This document shows, in pieces, positions 24,171 through 35,380 of a stretch of DNA of 64,000 bases. Under the pieces are notes generated by a model. The model was not told where the DNA came from, did not search any database, and saw nothing but the letters and a program-made list of their open reading frames with translations. Positions within the stretch are counted from its first letter, which is position 1, and each line of letters opens with the position of its first letter. The stretch is from Manduca sexta (taxonomy: Eukaryota; Arthropoda; Insecta; Lepidoptera; Sphingidae), in the NCBI RefSeq assembly GCF_014839805.1, contig NC_051138.1, positions 5,020,983 to 5,084,982 on the forward strand, written 5' to 3'. A program made the translations under genes and the position numbers.

Positions 24171-25619
24171 TTTTATATGGCTTCCAGGCTTGACCGAAAA
24201 CCTAAATTTATTAACAAATTAATTAATATTGGAATAATTAAACCGCATATTATTTGCTTTACATTAACGAATTTTCATTAATGCTTATGCCATAAAATTC
24301 GTTTCATGATTTTAATGCAGTAATTTTACTTAACATAAATACATAATTATGTTTACATCTCTCTTAGTTTATTTTTTTATTTTTTGTACTATGAGTAAAC
24401 CAGGAGACTGGCGTCATATTCCATATCTGGTAACCGCATGGATATTTCAAACATTACTCAATAATTATGAGAACGGACATTTTAAATGGAATTCTAAGTA
24501 TTTATAACGAAACAAATAGAGTATATACAAAATTGGTTATTATTTGAAGCTTAACTACCAACTCATGACACAAAATACATTACAACATCACTGAACGGAC
24601 AAAATCATTCCAATGGCAGCCGTTCATCCTTTTATCGTAATAGAAAAAAATGTCAGTTGGAAACACATCAACTGTACAGTCTATTGTACGCAGTCAGGTA
24701 AGAAATGAATTCCCGCTGTGGGCAACACTCGCTTATTGCCGCCTCGCAAAACTAGTTTGTATTTTTTCATTATTGGCAGTAACACAAATAGGTATAAACT
24801 GCCAAGGTAGATTAAATAAAAAAAAATATACGATACTTTTTCAATGGAAAAACTATTTCACAAATTATTTATTAATATCCAAATATATTTGTAGTATATA
24901 TGTTGGTTAATCATATGGGACCTAAACAGCTTTATTTCTGGCCACTAAAAAAAAAACGAACAATTAATTTAAAAAAAGAATCACGTCAAATATTCCGCTA
25001 CATGGCATTCATCGCGCTCTTAAATATAATTTCAAGATTTGTAATTGGAATTTGAATAAAAAATAAAAAAGTCATACAACCTCATTGCATGTAATTGTGC
25101 ACTTGTTTTTCAATACCGTACGCAATAAATTCGAACCGTGCTATTGTGTTTAATCTCTATAATTCATCTCGAAGCGCGTTTTAATTACGTCATGTGTTGA
25201 CAACAGCTCCCGTACAGCACGAAACAGCGGTAGTAATATGGAAATTTATGCAAATATCACTAATGTGCATTCACTTAATGGCGGAGTTTTATGCCCCACA
25301 TTAAACAATGTACTACATAATTGTTTGGCCGTAATATCAATTATTTCCAGTTTGTTTACCGTTATATTAATTATTCTATCAATTAATTATGAAATTCATG
25401 ATTAATGAAATATTATGTCTCCGTTTAGTTTTGAGCCTTTTGTCAATTGTCGTAGAGCTATTATTAAAGTAAAGGCCGTACACAAAACATGTTCTTGACA
25501 TTTTTTGCGAAATGACAATTACACAATTTTAGTTACGAATCTTGTATAGTGTCAACATCATCAAAGGTTGTATGCACTAAGAACAGAGACTAAGGCGCAA
25601 AGTATATGCAACGAACATC
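24171..25619. other. Non-coding, nothing recognised
   Basis: AT-rich. An 86-codon plus-strand frame at 24650-24910 shows no domain. No repeat matches were found. Confidence 0.4.
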
Positions 25620-25800
25620 TATATACATGTACTACGTTCTAGATCTGGAGTTTCGGACACTCATTGTTTTCGACTCAACTGTACTGAAATCCGTACACCT
25701 GACTTTAGTATGATTGCCAAAATTGACATCGTGTGGTTGAGGTTGGTTGAGTGGCGCTCATAATATAAGAACTCGAGTCGAAAGTATCACTTGCTCCAAC
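25620..25800 (+). repeat. Family D repeat, partial and diverged
   Basis: Keeps GTACTACGTTCTAGATCTGG, GACTTTAGTATGATT and GCTCATAATATAAGAACTCG, with GGTTGAGGTTGGTTGAG at the site where other copies read GTACGGA. Homology stops after the ACTCGAGTC block, so the AATAAA-bearing part is lost. Confidence 0.65.
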
Positions 25801-25892
25801 TGAATTGCTTCATAAACATTGAAGTTCCTTAATTTTTTTTTTGAAAATTAACAATCTGTCAACAGATCTAGACGTCGGTGTAGTGCCGAAGG

Positions 25893-25946
25893 ATTCGTAC
25901 GGCTAATGCATTTAAGATTATTCGTACGGCTAATGCATTTAAGATT
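25893..25946. repeat. Perfect 27-bp tandem duplication
   Basis: The unit starting ATTCGTACGGCTAATGCATT is repeated once with no mismatch (25893-25919 and 25920-25946). Recent slippage or an end-joining duplication is likely. Confidence 0.9.
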
Positions 25947-26745
25947 AAGTTCTTTAAATGAAAAACAACATTAACTGCGATGGACGTTTACCTTTATTTT
26001 AATTTCACTATTATTTTGGAAATATATTACGAATGTAATAAATGCGTAAGTTTGTGAAGTTTGTTGAAATTTGGAATATGTTGGAATTGTAAACTCAAAA
26101 GCCGGTGCATGATGATAGTTAGCACATACCGTTAGATGTGGGCGTAGCCAGCTTTCAAGTCAGGGAGAGGGGGGGAAGCGGGATAATTCATAATAATTCA
26201 ACATAAATACTAAGATACAAAAATATGTACTTATGTTGGGTTAGGGGAGGAAACAGCTGCGAACCCCAGCCTTCTCTGGGTACACTTCTACCTACAGACA
26301 ATGTCCTTGATTAATTAATTTACATTATTAAAAGATAAGACATGAAATTCAACAATTAGATATAATTAGTATAATATAATAAAGACACCGATAGTACCGG
26401 AGAACTTCTGCTTTTTTTGTAATAGCGATATAGAAATAATTTTGAATTACTGGAAATTTCAAAGGTAACTTAGTCTCTATTAGCTAATATACGCAGACAA
26501 AATTCAAAATCACGATAGTCTAGAAGCGAATATTCTAAAACCATAAATAAAATACCACTGGAAAATGGTAAAAATATTTTATTTTATTTTTGATTGTGGA
26601 AAACTTACAGCTAATACAGATTTACGCAATTATAATAGCGAAGAAGGACCAATTAAAGGTTTCCACTGACAGAATATAATAACACTCTAGAGTTTAGACG
26701 TTACAAATTGGTATAGATAATGTTTAAGATTTATACAAAAAAGAG

Positions 26746-26746
<1 letters not shown>
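25947..26746. other. Non-coding, nothing recognised
   Basis: AT-rich with a G-rich patch (GGGAGAGGGGGGGAAGCGGG) near 26161. No coding signal. Confidence 0.4.

Positions 26747-26786
<40 letters not shown>
26747..26786. repeat. (TA)n microsatellite
   Basis: About 38 bp of uninterrupted alternating A and T. It borders the LINE fragment that follows; a second TA-rich run closes the fragment at 27201-27221. Confidence 0.85.
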
Positions 26787-26789
<3 letters not shown>

Positions 26790-27244
26790 ATATATTATTA
26801 TATATCACCAAAGCGATCACACAACAACTCCAAGTCATTATAAACAGATGCTTGCGACAAATCCTGAAGATCTTCTGGCCGGACACGATCGCCAATATAG
26901 ACCTGTGGAGGGAGTGCCACGAAGATCCTGTCGATTTGCAGATCCGACGTCGCAAATGGAGCTGGATCGGTCATACCTTGCGTAGGGATTCGGATCACAT
27001 ACCAAGGCAAGCCTTGGATTGGAATCCCCAAGGCCGCCGAAAGCGTGGCCGGCCTAAGCAAACCTGGCGGCGCTCGATTGCGGCAGAAGCCAAGAGCATC
27101 GGTTTCACCTGGAGTGAAGTTAAGCGGAAGGCGCAAGACAGACAGGAATGGCGTAACTTTGTGTCTACCCTCTGCCCCGCCGTGGGGACTTGGGACCAGA
27201 ATATATATAATATATATATAAGAATTATCGCATATTGTCCCTGA
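26790..27244 (+). pseudogene. C-terminal part of an RTE-like LINE polyprotein
   Basis: An open frame of about 140 codons reads, in order, INRCLRQILKIFWPDTIANI, RRRKWSWIGHTLRRDS, DWNPQGRRKRGRPKQTWRRS and WRNFVSTLCPAVG. The W-x-WIGH-x-LR...WNPQG...RGRP-x-TWRR pattern is the conserved tail after the reverse transcriptase in RTE-type non-LTR retrotransposons and relatives; clade assignment is from memory. Base composition is clearly richer in G and C than the surroundings. No stop or frameshift interrupts it, so it is young or constrained. The endonuclease and RT catalytic parts are absent. Antisense frames across the same span are shadows. Confidence 0.75.
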
Positions 27245-29057
27245 TAAATAAAATAGAACATTAAAATGTAGATAAAGTCTCAATATAACATACACGAAGT
27301 TTAATCCGATCGATGGCTCATACAAATTCAAATCACACTCAGATCAGGAATTACCATGCGCCAGTCAGGACAAAGGCAGAGACACCAGTTAAAAACCACT
27401 TTAGAAGACATCTGGTTTGCGGGAAATGGAAAGAAACGAGAAAGTCTCTCGGCTTATCAATAGTGCGGAATTGAGTGCAGAGACGAATGTGAGTACGGGC
27501 TATTTGTTGATCGTATTTAAACCTTACGGCTTTGAAATTCAAGATGGTTTATGAATACTTCATACCGTGCCTTCATAGTTCATTCTTAGGCCACAAAAAA
27601 AGCCATAAATATAATAGCAGTTGTGTTGCCAGGAAAGATAATACAAATACGCATAAAGTGGCGCCTAATCTTTCCAATCTGCACGGTTATTAAGACGATA
27701 ATAGTACATAGACCTGATTAATATCGACAGCACGTAGACAAAATTTGTAATTTCTGTAAATGTGCGCATGTTTCCAAACGTCCATAATAGATAAATTTTA
27801 ATGCTACGTGAATTTGATCTGATAACATATTTGCATGACTAAATGACGTCAATTTGTTTTTCATTACTCTTCTTATAGTATTAATACAATTGTATCATTT
27901 CATTTATATGCCTTATTTATATTATTTTCAAAATTGTCTTATCGAATTTTAGATTCTACAAATCAATCCACTCTTTTAACTAATATGCTATCGTAATTTA
28001 TGACATGAACAAATAAAAGACTGGTTCCAAAATGCCTTGGCATGCCTTTCTTTCAAATATGAGAAATACTTTGTCATTCCACTCTTCCATTCTGTAAAAT
28101 TCCCAGTGCCGATAAATCATGCGAGCGATCATTAATATCCTGGATGCACACTGCAATATTAGATTGCATCACGCAGACGTCAAAGCTTCGATGCACTACT
28201 ATGCAAATGCGAAAACGTTGCTCTGTGGTTTGTTCTCTGCAAATTCATTCGTTGGATGTGTGGGGGAACAACATTATTATAGGTTTTAACCTCATGGGTG
28301 TTACAGAAATCAGAGTTGCTCCGAATAGAGGACCGGACTCATTTTTGTTCTTTATTATTGTCAAATATTTACGTTATATAAATTACAACACAGAAAGAAT
28401 TATTTAAATCCGGTAAAAAATCAACAAGTTATAAGTCTTTCAATTTCGGTAGAAGAGGTAAGTAACAAGAAACAGAAAAGAGGCGCAATACCCATGTGTG
28501 ACGTCATCGGGCATTACAACGCGTGCGAAAGAAAGAGATGAAGCGATATCCCCACTTCGCGCCCACTTCGGCACATAGTAATATTTGAAATATGAATTAC
28601 TGGCTCATTTTTTAACCAATTTGAATGCAGTTTTCGCAGGAGGGTTTCTTTTTCGTATTATTAACCATTACATATAGAATATTGTGCTTTTTGACAAACA
28701 ATTGCCATAACCCCAATGAAACATGACTCGTCCTTCTTTCTATCTTCAAAATTCCATTTGAGTCCTATTGAGGGTTATTGGACAGCAGCTATGGCTATAG
28801 ATAGTGGAGCCATTTGCTAGTTTATATTATTAAAAGTACATCTTACAGCTTCGAAACTAAATAATAATTTGAAAAACGCCAGTTTTCAATAATAGAAGCT
28901 ATTTTAGGTGGAAATGAAATATCAAGATAATATCGTGCTACGTTTTAATTTTCTACTGATAATCATCATAGATAATGTCCATATCTTTGTGTGATAATAA
29001 AAATTCCCTGCATAGTACATGAGACATGATATTGGAGGCAATAGATTTGGTGTTAGT
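27245..29057. other. Non-coding, nothing recognised
   Basis: AT-rich. Frames of 63-87 codons at 27351 (minus) and 28144 (plus) lack recognisable features. A lone TGACGTCAT occurs near 28500 next to CpG-containing sequence. Confidence 0.4.
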
Positions 29058-29070
29058 TTTACGCTTTTTT

Positions 29071-29303
29071 AGACGGACTCAGCAAAGTGACCCCATTAAG
29101 CTGATGATTAGTGAAGAAGGGTCGAGATAGTATACGGACTGAAGAAAGACGATTACGATTGCTAATAGATATAATTATGCCGGTCTGTTTGGAACCGGAT
29201 ATGCGAAAATCGGAAATGCGACACATGTATATAGGCCACTATAAAGGGTTTTACATTTTGTACGGTCAGTAAACGGTCGGCTTCGAAGATCTTACGACCA
29301 ACA
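29071..29303 (+). repeat. Family B dispersed repeat, strongly diverged
   Basis: CAGCAAAGTGACCCCATTAAG, ATTATGCCGGTCTGTTTGGA, ACCGGATATGCGAAAATC and CTTACGACCAACAATC follow the family B order with many changes. The 90-codon minus frame at 29162 overlaps it and is accidental. Confidence 0.6.
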
Positions 29304-29529
29304 ATCCACACTTTTAGTATGAAAACTAAACTTATTCCTAACGTTTTACGGTATTCATTAAACGATCCTAATCTAAACCCCCAATCTGTTCCTAGAATAA
29401 AACAATCAAAATAATTCATTAGTGAGCCCATCAAAAACCTTTATTCTGATTCGACCATCGCGATCAACCAAAATCTAATAGGATTGTTTATTGAAAATAG
29501 CCGTTAATAATTATCATTTATGATATAAA

Positions 29530-29745
29530 TTACGCGGGCACGTTAGTTGTTATTCAAACGGGTATCTATCCCACGCAGCGTGTTCGAGTGAACGCATTGT
29601 AACCGCTTGGTTATTCACAGCGTGCCATCAGCGTTATGTTTCAGAACGATATTCGACAGCATTACTGTCGAAACGTGCTGATGCATGTAGCCTGTTGTAA
29701 TCGGGTATTCCGCCAAGGCACGGGTGCTCGCAGCTTTGCCGTAAG
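29530..29745. other. CpG-rich patch ending in a splice-donor-like GTAAGT
   Basis: Roughly 20 CpG dinucleotides lie in about 210 bp, far above the surrounding density. A TATA-like GATATAAATT lies at 29522, and CCGTAAGTTC at 29739-29748 resembles a 5' splice site. No repeat matches it in the window. It could be a promoter with a first non-coding exon, but that is speculative. ATTCGACAG/CTGTCGAA near 29651 forms a small hairpin. Confidence 0.2.
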
Positions 29746-30234
29746 TTCATTGTGATTATGATAAGAAAATTTTGCTAATTTTGTTTGGAAACCTTAAACC
29801 AAATTTTGCTGTTCACTGTGTAATAGTACACAAGTGGGTGTACAAAGTGATGTGAATAATTTTGATATTTCGTATAATATCTTTCGAATTAAAGAAAAGG
29901 AATAAAAATAATTCATAAATATACTATGCGTTTTATTTATAACAATTTAAACATAGTAACAGTAGGATCTTATGACCTCTATGATATTAGGTTATAAAAA
30001 TTCGATAATAGCCAGACAATAGTAAAAATATAACGAGATTAGGTATTCTATAACATCAGTTACACTAAGCTACTTATCTTAACCACAACAATACGAGTCT
30101 TAGAAATTATAAATTACCTCTGATTCCATATATTTCATGTGTACATCTGAGGCGGAGGCCAGCTGTTGTGTAGTGACAATAGCTATGTACCACTACGATA
30201 AAGTAGAAAAACCAATTCCAACCTACAAAAGGAT

Positions 30235-30470
30235 GGCAATTTATGGGCGAATGCGCGCTCGCCACTCCTGCGGGACGGCGGACTTCGCACGAATCTAAGG
30301 GTTCGAAATTCAAAATATAAATTTGAATTGGACCGTTAATTGCATAATTGTGTTCGATTGTGCGCGCGTCGAATTCGGCAGAAATTATATTCTCTGCGAA
30401 CATTGAGTCGATATGTCACAGTCAGATCACGGCGGATTGAGTCGGGTCACGTCACGATGTGACTCATTCC
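30235..30470. other. Second CpG-rich patch
   Basis: Contains GAATGCGCGCTCGCCACTCC, TGTGCGCGCGTCGAATTCGG and GTCGGGTCACGTCACGATGT. It overlaps a 98-codon minus-strand frame (30107-30403) with no recognisable domain. Together with 29530-29745 it makes a kilobase free of recognised transposons. Confidence 0.25.
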
Positions 30471-30874
30471 AAACATTATTAAGAGTTTTATTAGCTTTCA
30501 TTTCTTATTTATTTTTTTGGAAATTCGGAATTTGGGCTTGCGCTAATGGAGTTTTTGTTGGTTTATTAGTTGGGATGGGATAATGAGATTACGTTTGGAT
30601 AAAGTTATCTGTAATGAATATTGGACTTTATGATAACAATTTAATTAAATATATTAGCTAATATCCGTCCCGTAATACATTATATTATTAAGACTCGAGT
30701 TATTATATTTTCATGTTATTTTCTCCGGCATTCCGTCTACGCAACTTAGTTCATTCTCGTAAGAGTTATTTTCATAAAACTGCTTTCTCCGTATTAAAAT
30801 TATACCTTGCTAAACATAGCTAATGCAGTATACACTATATTGTGTAATGCATGTGCATTGAGACAATACAAGGT

Positions 30875-30936
30875 TCATCATCATAATCAGCGCGTTGCAG
30901 TCCACTACTAGACATAGGCCTTTCTCAAGAGTTACT
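30875..30936 (-). repeat. LINE 3' end fragment, reverse
   Basis: The minus strand reads AGAAAGGCCTATGTCTAGTA, then GTGGACTGCAACGCGCTGAT and ATGATGATGAA. Conserved GGCCTATGTC...GTGGACTGC followed by a TGA-type tail marks the 3' end of RTE-like LINEs in Lepidoptera (from memory). Only about 60 bp remain. Confidence 0.55.
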
Positions 30937-31545
30937 TACTAATACAGGGTTAACATAGTAAAATAAATAAAATACTTTATTTATCACGTAGGCGAACAAA
31001 GTTACACTTATGATACGTCAAAACAAAGCATAAGAATAATTATTATTATTTCTAACAACTCCTAAAATTACTTATATAACTACGGACATTTTAAATTAGG
31101 GATAAATTTATAATGAAAACAAGGTACAAACCGAAGTAACCAGCTCGGGCTGACGGGTAGGGGGAATGATAATGATACTAATAGTCAAAAGGTAGCAAAC
31201 ATTACTACTGCTCCGTCAAAAAACACATTATCTGGACCCTGGAACTATAAAGTCAATCCATTAACGATAATAACAATAGCTCTTTATAAAATTATACGCA
31301 TATATATTCACTAAACACCCAATTTGTACATTAAGGATTTTATTACGTAGGTGCAACTTTATACTCTGTGGAACAACCCCACTAATAATGATTAAATACG
31401 ATCGTATTTAGGTTTACGATACTTTAACAGCTTCGTATATTGGCTTACGGCGTGTGGGTGCTTGGTACCCCTATTTTAGTGTTGGTATTCGCTTTATAAC
31501 GCTTTGGCCGTAGGTTAATTGAAATAGTTGGATTTCATTTCTCAC
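30937..31545. other. Non-coding, nothing recognised
   Basis: AT-rich; nothing beyond a short (TTA)n near 31037-31050. Confidence 0.4.
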
Positions 31546-31828
31546 TAATATAAATTCGGAAGGTGATAATGTTAGGATTTTTGTTAGTATATGCAGGAAA
31601 AGCTGGACGGTTTTGAATGAAATTTGGCACACAGAAAGGCAAGATCCTGAATTAACACATAGGCTATTTTTTACTTCGGTAATTTGTATTCATAGGAAAT
31701 AGCGGATTTTTTATCAGATTTTATACATAGGCGGCGCTGTTGTCAGGTAACGGTATGAGTAGTGTTTTAGAGACTTTTGTAGCAGGAAAGGCTATTCACG
31801 CAGGCAAAACCGCGAGCCACACCTAGTG
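31546..31828 (-). repeat. Decayed interspersed repeat (family L-like)
   Basis: Holds GAATGAAATTTGGCACACAG, AACACATAGGCTATTTTTTA and, at the end, ACGCAGGCAAAACCGCGAGC. These phrases recur in many arthropod repeats whose other strand reads CTCGCGG...GCGTG. A related scrap lies at 50268-50330 (TTTTGATGAAATTTGGCGCG). Confidence 0.45.
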
Positions 31829-32895
31829 TAATGATTGTGCATCGGTTGCATAAGAATTAAAAAATGTTTTTGTGTTCCAAAACATGAAATACCCAGTTCG
31901 AGTTTTCCGTTTACAAAGTTCATTCTTATTCCTTCTTTATTTATTCCTTTACTTCTGACAAAGTAGCAACCATATTACACATGATAGAAACATATTGATA
32001 CTGATGATATGGGTGAAGATGATTCAATATCTAGAGGTACTTTCGGGTTGTTATGATTTAAAAGAAATTATACTCTATGTGTACATTACTAGATATAAAT
32101 TCTATTGTAATTTTGTTGTTAAAATCAAGGCATATATCGATGATCCATGTCAATGCTCCTCGTTATTTTCGCACTGCGCTGAACTAGCATTCGTGTCGCG
32201 ATGAACTTTGAGTGTATTGCAACGTTCCAATTCTCGTAGATGTATTGACACTCACACAATACCGCGCGGTGGAGTGCGTCTTTATACTATACAAAGAGCG
32301 AGGAAGACAACACAATTAAGGGTGCTTGTGCTAAATTAGAACAATATTGAGAGGTTCAGTGTACCTTTATGAACTGACTTAAGGTTTCATTTGTGTCTAA
32401 TTTATCTTTTAGTCATAATAATTGACCAAATAGTCAATAAAGATCTTTATTTCTAGTCGAAAAACTATTGAATTACTTGAATATTCCTTCTCTAAATGAT
32501 AAAGATGGAGACTCCGACACGTTCCAATTGGTAGTTTGATCAATAAACGGTTTGCGAGTAATATTAAGGAATTGTACTAATGGCTTACATAAATATCTTG
32601 TATTTTCTATATTTTCATTTATACATTAATCGAAGCTGATAAATATTCTACAGAAAGAAATATTGACATTCGCTGGAAATATAAAATAATTTACTGTTAA
32701 AATGTTATTGGATATTGTGTTTCCATTGAAGTATTTAATTTCGTGGAAATTATAATGCTATTATAACATTGATGTCTGGAATTTCGTTTCTGTATATAAA
32801 GAGATTAATAATAAGAACGAAACCATTTTTTTTAAGAAAAAATTGCATTAATTTTCGCGTGATATTTATTTATATGTGCGCATTTCGCTCTGTAA
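31829..32895. other. Non-coding, nothing recognised
   Basis: AT-rich. A 69-codon frame at 31995-32204 has no recognisable features. Confidence 0.4.
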
Positions 32896-33561
32896 ACTAT
32901 AATATCATTCTACTGCACCTGTGAAACTATCAGCAAATCTCACAGTATTAAGTACCTTGGTGTACTTATTGACGAAAAACTGAATTTTAAAGAGCACCTG
33001 ATCACGTCAGCAAATAGAGTTCGAAAACTCATATACATTTTTAAAAACTTACGCACTTCAGCTTCCACTGAACTACTTAAAATTGTTTATTATGCAATCT
33101 GTCAATCTGTAATATCGTATTGTATTATAGTTTGGGGTGGTACAGCGGCGTCATATATGATGTTACTAGAGAGAGCACAAAGATCGGTGCTCAAAGTGAT
33201 CTTTGAAAAGCCTATATTGTATCCAACTACTAGTCTTTATAAAGAAACTCAAGTTCTTTCAGTCCGTAGTCTATTTATCCTGAGAGTTATGCTAAATACG
33301 CATCGTACCATCTTAGATTCGCCTAAACATAAAAACATGTTACTCGATCGTATATATAAACTACCCACATCAAAAGTAAACACATCTTTTGCAAGAAGAT
33401 TCAGTGTCTTTCTTCATCCCCATATTTATAATAAAGTAAACGGTAACGCAAATTGTATAATTAAACATTGTTCAGTCAGAGAAATGAAATTTAAGGTTCA
33501 GAAGTGGTTATGTTCCCTTGAATATAACGACATTGAAGCACTACTTAAAGTAGCCCAGTAG
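32896..33561 (+). pseudogene. Reverse transcriptase C-terminal part of a non-LTR retrotransposon
   Basis: The frame is open from the stop at 32893 to TAG at 33559, 221 codons without interruption, though an ATG appears only at 33157. It reads SIKYLGVLIDEKLNFKEH near the start, then SVISYCIIVWGGT, LERAQRSVLKVIFEKP and FARRFSVFLHPHIYNK. YLGV-x-IDEKL-x-x-x-H followed by SYCI-x-VWGGT is the RT thumb and linker region shared by jockey/CR1-type LINEs. The catalytic palm and endonuclease are missing. A 3' UTR with an AATAA-type tail follows, so this is a 5'-truncated copy. Its intact frame suggests a fairly recent insertion. Confidence 0.8.
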
Positions 33562-33966
33562 CATACTATAACTCATACGCACAACACACATACAATTATA
33601 CTCATACTAAACAATCATAACACACACACACACACACACACATGACACACAGACACTTCAATACGTGTACCCTCATTCAACTACACGTATTATACACCCA
33701 CACACTCAGACCCAAATTTATAAAACCTTGCATTGATGTTTCGCAATTTACTTTATTTTATTATAATGTGTAACACGATATGTAAATCGGTCGCCTACGA
33801 TACAGGCTGTGCCTAGTGTAGGGATCGAGGTATTGTTTTTGTCCTATGATCTCAATTTAATATTATTAGAATGTTACCACCTAAGAGTTATTTGTCTTAG
33901 TTCATAAGGAAAATTGTATTTTTGGTAAATTTGATAAATAAATAAATAAAAATAAATAAATAAATT
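33562..33966 (+). mobile_element. 3' UTR and tail of the LINE copy
   Basis: Contains a (CA)n run at 33620-33642, the block CGATACAGGCTGTGCCTAGT, and a terminal (AATAA/TAAA)n tail at 33930-33965. It is continuous with the RT frame upstream. The tail marks the 3' end of the element at about 33966. Confidence 0.7.
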
Positions 33967-34362
33967 CTCACAAATATGTTTTGATAATGCAGTTTTCGTT
34001 ATTTTCCATCTGTTAATGTGTAATCGATTTAAGTCATGTCATTTTGTACAAGCGTACGAGACGTAAGCAACCAATCCCATTCTGTATTTCCCGCAGTTTC
34101 TGTAACGTGAATGCTTTATTCGAATACATAGCAGTAGTATATGTTCGGGGTTATTTCGACCAGTCAGTAAGTTTCAAAAACATATTTGTATGACGGAATT
34201 GTCAAAAAACCTAACATGAATGAACAGTCGTCATTAAATACATTAATTCACAAACAATTAATATCAATAATTAGTAATTTGTTAGTGAAAAGAACCAAAG
34301 AATTTAATTAAATACTAAAACATCAAAATATCATTAAACATCGTAGTAATGTCAACATCATT

Positions 34363-34600
34363 TTGCACCCTTAGAACTAAAGTGACCTAACTCAACATTT
34401 ATATATTTCCTGATTTCATTTAAAACGACTTCCCAAAGCATGCACCACGACGAGAAAAAGACAAAATTATAGAATAGAAACGGATTCTCACTTTCGCCGC
34501 GACCGCCCAATTCACTGCTTTTTATATTATTTCCAAATCTTTTTAAATTTTCCACAAATCGTCTTTTTTGGGTTAGGTTATTTTAGTTCTAAGGGTGCGA
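34363..34600. mobile_element. MITE with about 31-bp terminal inverted repeats
   Basis: The left end TTGCACCCTTAGAACTAAAG and the right end TTTTAGTTCTAAGGGTGCGA are inverted copies. Over 31 bp about 27 positions pair, continuing into TGACCTAACTC and GGGTTAGGTTA. The length is about 238 bp with no transposase. A flanking target duplication is not clear, so the superfamily is open. A 65-codon minus frame inside is accidental. Confidence 0.75.
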
Positions 34601-34866
34601 TTTATATTGATAAATAATATAACGAAAAATAAATAAAACGCATTTATTGGATCAATTCTTTATATGTAAGCATGTAATTGATAAGTTAATCACGTGATAT
34701 AGGAAATGAAATAGAATAAACGAAAAATTGACGTCTCTGCATCCGACGTGTTTAACGGAGCTTGTGCAAGGCTTTACGTCAATTGCCTATTCTGCGTTTT
34801 ATGTACCGCTATTACAAATAACATTATGCCGACCAAATGTTTTTTGTATTACTTCATAATATATGA

Positions 34867-35072
34867 TTAACGGTGAAGGAAAACATCGTGAGGAAACCTG
34901 CACATTGAGAAGTTCTCTATAGGAATTACGAAGGTGTGTGAAGACTACCAATCCGCACTAGGCCAGCGAGGTGGACTAAGGCCTAATCCCTCTCAGTAGT
35001 AGAGGAGGCCCGTGCTCAGCAATGGGCAAGTATATAATACATGGCTAATATTATTATTATTATATGATGATT
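34867..35072 (+). mobile_element. SINE-A, 5'-truncated
   Basis: Starts in the body at TTAACGGTGAAGGAAAACAT and runs to the (ATT)n tail. Both promoter boxes are absent. Confidence 0.8.
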
Positions 35073-35222
35073 TAACATCCCATTAGTCATCAGTTGGTTA
35101 ATGGTATAACTAAAATATTTCATATATTGAAAATCATTCTGCAATTTATATTACTCTCTATGAATCAAAAGGATTGAATTGAATGAATGAAACAAATTTA
35201 TCATTTCAATATCTGGTTGGTT

Positions 35223-35380
35223 TTATATAACTTAACTACCTTTTGCCCGCTGCTCCGTCTGCGTGAAAATGCGTTTTGTGGGCTAAAAATTATCCTATAC
35301 CATTCAGGAGCAAAGTAGCTTTCTATTACTGAAAGAATTTTCAAAATCGGTTCAGAGATGATCTCTTAAAACCGTAAAAT
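35223..35380 (+). repeat. Family L repeat
   Basis: TTTTGCCCGCTGCTCCGTCT starts a unit that includes AGCAAAGTAGCTTTCTATTA and TTTCAAAATCGGTTCAGAGA. Relatives lie at 40512-40690, 56808-56990 and, reversed, 47885-48065. This is a very widespread arthropod repeat type of unclear class. Confidence 0.55.

Noticed and set aside
25893..25946. CRISPR-like direct repeat
   Set aside because: Only two units, directly abutting with no spacer, in a eukaryotic repeat-rich context.
26798..27331. 177-codon minus-strand open frame
   Set aside because: It is antisense to the RTE-like frame, which has the recognisable motifs; it is open only because the GC-rich sense frame is free of certain codons.
30107..30403. 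98-codon minus-strand frame in a CpG-rich patch
   Set aside because: No domain, signal or family pattern. High CpG alone can keep a frame open in otherwise stop-rich DNA.
33612..33645. (CA)n array as a separate locus
   Set aside because: It sits inside the LINE 3' UTR and is best treated as part of that element.
34358..34555. 65-codon minus-strand frame
   Set aside because: It lies within the MITE at 34363-34600 and has no transposase feature.
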